Source: Fidelibacterota bacterium (lineage in GTDB: Bacteria; Pseudomonadota; Alphaproteobacteria; Rhodospirillales; Rhodospirillaceae). From it: a stretch of 64,000 bases of DNA. The stretch is taken from contig CANJBL010000001.1 in assembly GCA_947472795.1 (NCBI GenBank), positions 62,001-126,000 on the forward strand, in the 5' to 3' direction. Below the pieces are notes generated by a model. It was not told the DNA's origin and did not search any database. It was given only the letters and a program-made list of their open reading frames with translations. This document shows, piece after piece, positions 61,541 through 64,000 of the stretch. The translations under genes and the position numbers were made by a program. Numbering within the stretch: position 1 is the stretch's first letter; each line of letters opens with the position of its first letter.

Positions 61541-63247
61541 CTATTTTTCGTCAGCTCTGCGGATGGATTCAATCGTTGCACCGGGGAACGCGTCCAGAAT
61601 CGATTTCACCAGCGGATCGGCCTTGGCGTGTTCCAGTTCCTGTTCGTGCAATGTTGGCTGTCCGGCAGCGTTGACCACGCTCACCACCCAGCGCTGGCCG
61701 GTCCATTGGGTGAGCAGCTTTCCCACTTGGCCCGACATATCCTTGGGCACATTCTTTTCGGGATTGAATTCGATGAGGCCGGTCTCGAAGCGCACCAGGT
61801 GCACATTGCGCTTCAAGTGCGTGGCGATGATAGGCTCGCGTTTCTCGTTGAACAGCTCGACCACGTCCGCGAAGGTTTGCGGCGCGACCAATGCCTGCGG
61901 CGCCGCTTGTGGCAAAACTTGAGCGACCGGTTGCGCCAAGGATTGTGGGGGCGCCATCGCCGTTTCCGGCAAGGCCCGCGCGACAGCGCGCGCACCACCG
62001 CCACCATTTGATGGCGCGGGCGAGACGGTCGGGCGCGGCACGGGGGCTGCGCCACCTTCCAACGATTTTATGGTATCAGCCGGCGTCGGCAGATCGGCCG
62101 CATAGGCCATACGCACCAACACCATCTCCACTGCTTGCAACGGCATCGGCGCGGCGCGTGCTTCGCTCAAACCCTTCAGCAGCATCTGCCAGGAGCGGCT
62201 CAGCACACCCATGCCCAGCTTCTCGGCCATGACCAGACCGCGTGTCCGTTCGGTCTCGGCGAGCGCGGGATCGGTGGCGCCATCGGGGGCCACCTTCATG
62301 CGCGTGAGCCAATGCACCAGCTCCAGCAGATCCTGCAGCACGACAACGGGGCTCGCGCCAGCTGCGTATTGCGCGGCCAGTTGATGGAGCGCGGTCTTCA
62401 CATCGCCGCGCATGACAGCGTCGAGCAGATCAAACACCAGCGCACGGTCGGCGAGGCCCAGCATGTCGCGCACGGCGCCCTCGGTGACCTTGCCGCCGCT
62501 AGCCTGCGAAATGGACTGATCGAGAAGGGAGAGCCCGTCGCGCGCCGAGCCGTCGGCGGCCCGCGCGATCAAAGCGAGCGCGCCCTCATCAACACTGGCG
62601 CCTTCGCGTTTGCTGATCTCAGCGAACAGCGTCTGCAGATCCTTGCTCTCGATGCGGCGCAGATCAAAACGCTGGCAACGCGACAGCACGGTCACCGGCA
62701 CCTTGCGGATTTCGGTGGTGGCGAAAATGAACTTCACATGCTCCGGCGGCTCTTCCAGCGTCTTCAACAACGCATTGAAGGCCTTCTCCGAGAGCATGTG
62801 CACTTCGTCGACGATGTAGATTTTGTAGCGTGCCGAAGTGGGGCGATACCGCACACCCTCGAGCAGTTCGCGGATGTCATCGATGCCGGTGCGGCTGGCG
62901 GCATCCATCTCCAGCACATCCACATGGCGGTCTTCGGCGATGGCCGTGCAATGCACGCACACACCACAGGGGGCCGGCGTCGGCCCGCCCTTGCCGTCGG
63001 CGCCAACACAGTTGAGGGCGCGGGCGATGAGCCGGGCGGTGGTGGTTTTACCCACGCCGCGCACACCGGTCAGCATGTAGCCCTGGGCCAGGCGGCCGGA
63101 GGTGATGGCGTTGGTCAGGGTGCGCACGAGCGCATCCTGACCGATCAGCTGGGTAAAGGTGGTGGGGCGATATTTGCGCGCGAGAACCCGGTAAGCATCT
63201 GCGGCACCTGCATTTTCTGACCGATCGGCGGAGGTGCGGTCGGTCAC
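61541..63247 (-). CDS. dnaX: DNA polymerase III subunits gamma and tau
   Basis: A 568-residue clamp-loader ATPase. Walker A is GVRGVGKTTTARLIA (about residue 65), the zinc module is LNCVGADG followed by CGVCVHC, Walker B/DEAD-like is YIVDEVHML, and sensor 1 and the Arg finger lie in FATTEIRKVPVTVLSRCQRF. Domain III ends near 370; a Pro/Ala linker and C-terminal tau region follow. No A-rich slippery site typical of programmed frameshifting stands out. First gene of the dnaX-ybaB-recR operon. Confidence 0.96.
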   Translation of the reverse strand: MTDRTSADRSENAGAADAYRVLARKYRPTTFTQLIGQDALVRTLTNAITSGRLAQGYMLTGVRGVGKTTTARLIARALNCVGADGKGGPTPAPCGVCVHCTAIAEDRHVDVLEMDAASRTGIDDIRELLEGVRYRPTSARYKIYIVDEVHMLSEKAFNALLKTLEEPPEHVKFIFATTEIRKVPVTVLSRCQRFDLRRIESKDLQTLFAEISKREGASVDEGALALIARAADGSARDGLSLLDQSISQASGGKVTEGAVRDMLGLADRALVFDLLDAVMRGDVKTALHQLAAQYAAGASPVVVLQDLLELVHWLTRMKVAPDGATDPALAETERTRGLVMAEKLGMGVLSRSWQMLLKGLSEARAAPMPLQAVEMVLVRMAYAADLPTPADTIKSLEGGAAPVPRPTVSPAPSNGGGGARAVARALPETAMAPPQSLAQPVAQVLPQAAPQALVAPQTFADVVELFNEKREPIIATHLKRNVHLVRFETGLIEFNPEKNVPKDMSGQVGKLLTQWTGQRWVVSVVNAAGQPTLHEQELEHAKADPLVKSILDAFPGATIESIRRADEK

Positions 63248-63290
63248 GGGCGCGGGCGTCCTGGCTTAAAGAGTGTGCGGCGGAAAGGGT

Positions 63291-63386
63291 GAGAGACTGG
63301 ACAGCGACCCGCACCGAAACTCGTTACGGCTGCTTCCTTCCGGACCTGACCGGGTTGGCGAGGGGTACGTCCACCGCCAGCCTCTC
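63291..63386 (-). ncRNA. ffs: 4.5S-type signal recognition particle RNA
   Basis: On the minus strand the sequence holds the universal SRP helix 8 core, GGTCAGGTCCGGAAGGAAGC (asymmetric and symmetric loops that bind Ffh), with AGCC continuing. The ends GAGAGGCTGG and CCAGTCTCTC pair as the terminal stem, giving a ~96-base hairpin. It lies 44 bases upstream of dnaX on the same strand, a common alphaproteobacterial arrangement. Exact ends are approximate. Confidence 0.95.
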
Positions 63387-63450
63387 GAGGGTCACTATAT
63401 CAGATGTTCTGCGGGGCCATGCAAGCCCGGCCAGAGGTTCATTTCAGGAC

Positions 63451-63479
63451 TGCCAACCAATTCCAGGGGTTGGCTTTTT
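63451..63479 (+). terminator. intrinsic terminator-like hairpin upstream of gpmI
   Basis: GCCAACC (63451-63457) pairs with GGTTGGC (63467-63473) and is followed by six uridines on the plus strand. No plus-strand gene precedes it; it lies 87 bases before the gpmI start, so it could end antisense transcripts across the SRP RNA or act as a leader attenuator. Confidence 0.7.
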
Positions 63480-63565
63480 TGCGGTTGCAAGCAAAGGGCG
63501 AAGCGGTCAAAAACCCTGGCATGTCCTGGCCTCAAAGGGGCCAAGCGCTTATATAGTCAGGCAGC

Positions 63566-64000
63566 ATGAGCACACCCGCCCACACGCGCCCCAAACCCCT
63601 GATTCTCTGCATCCTCGACGGCTGGGGATATAGGGCGGAAAAGCAAGATAACGCCATCGCCCAGGCCCGCATGCCGACCTGGGACCACCTGCTGGCCACC
63701 TACCCCCATGCCCTTCTGGAAACCAGCGGACTCGACGTCGGCCTGCCCCAAGGGCAGATGGGCAACTCCGAGGTGGGCCATATGAACATCGGCGGCGGAC
63801 GGGTCATGACCCAGGAATTGCCGCGAATCGACATCGCCGTGGAAGACGGCAGCCTCGCCCGGAACCCGGACCTGCAAGATTTCATCGCCAAACTGAAGGC
63901 CAGCGGCGGCACCAGCCACCTGCTTGGTCTCGTTTCACCGGGCGGCGTGCATTCGCACCAGGACCATCTCGCGGCTCTCGCGCGAATCGTCGATGGCGCC
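63566..64000 (+). CDS. gpmI: 2,3-bisphosphoglycerate-independent phosphoglycerate mutase (5' part)
   Basis: The first 145 codons of a metal-dependent phosphoglycerate mutase of glycolysis and gluconeogenesis; the gene leaves the window. LILCILDGWG carries the first metal Asp, GNSEVGHMNIGGGR holds the phosphorylated Ser68, and VSPGGVHSHQDHL the catalytic His region. ATG at 63566; the Shine-Dalgarno is weak. A terminator-like hairpin sits in its leader region. Confidence 0.95.
   Translation, partial: MSTPAHTRPKPLILCILDGWGYRAEKQDNAIAQARMPTWDHLLATYPHALLETSGLDVGLPQGQMGNSEVGHMNIGGGRVMTQELPRIDIAVEDGSLARNPDLQDFIAKLKASGGTSHLLGLVSPGGVHSHQDHLAALARIVDGA

Noticed and set aside
1-64000. CRISPR arrays, insertion sequences, prophage or toxin-antitoxin modules
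   Set aside because: No regularly spaced direct repeats, transposase, integrase or recognisable toxin-antitoxin pair was seen on either strand.

Overview
The window looks like a GC-rich (roughly 60-65 %) alphaproteobacterial chromosome segment. The evidence is the gene order rpmH-rnpA-yidD-yidC-engB-argB-HAD nucleotidase, followed by dapD-dapE, def-fmt-GNAT-truA, and dnaX-ybaB-recR next to a small 4.5S-type SRP RNA. FkbM methyltransferases, DUF2336 and a tight cluster of GANTC (CcrM-type) sites fit the same class. The order cannot be fixed from sequence alone. I see no insertion sequence, prophage, integrase or CRISPR array; most of the window is dense host chromosome with accessory surface-glycan islands.

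Layout: 1-2.0 kb carries a RibD-C-type reductase divergent from ribA. 2.0-5.2 kb is a minus-strand operon: CDP-alcohol phosphatidyltransferase, LtaS/OpgB-like sulfatase-fold membrane enzyme, creatininase-family amidohydrolase. 5.4-10.1 kb is a complete MacA-MacB-TolC-type efflux system, then msrA and a GFA-type protein. 11.2-12.5 kb pairs a MoaD/ThiS-like small protein ending in Gly-Gly with a BNR-repeat beta-propeller. 12.6-15.6 kb is a glycan-type island with two FkbM methyltransferases, a probable glycosyltransferase and a 52-residue membrane protein too short for routine ORF calling. 15.8-28.5 kb is mixed metabolism: threonine ammonia-lyase, small hypotheticals, an HD phosphohydrolase, a CheY-like protein with Glu at the phosphoacceptor position, a ferredoxin reductase, malonyl-CoA synthetase, FadE-like acyl-CoA dehydrogenase, an ABC exporter and a CHRD protein.

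28.7-36.5 kb is the most distinctive region: two tandem 694-residue GT-B (GT41/HMW1C-like) proteins, an asparagine synthetase and a TPR-glycosyltransferase fusion. Between the two GT genes lies a 36-codon, internally deleted copy of the start of asnB, showing that a GT-asnB unit was duplicated in tandem and one asnB then decayed. A tRNA-Arg(ACG) follows.

37-64 kb is mainly conserved housekeeping: a lipoprotein gene with an in-frame amber codon before its likely true end, panB-panC, an orphan histidine kinase, the rpmH-to-argB run, a PAS/GGDEF plus DUF2336 pair, lysine biosynthesis (dapD, dapE), tRNA and peptide maturation (truA, fmt, def), rmuC, and replication/repair (dnaX, ybaB, recR). The SRP RNA and the 5' part of gpmI close the window. 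Two copies of a palindromic intergenic repeat sit upstream of truA and beyond the gene ending at 59551.

The genes are packed tightly: many ATGA-type start/stop overlaps, and four convergent gene pairs sharing exactly four bases at their stop codons. Function calls rest on motif recognition by eye; no database search was possible.
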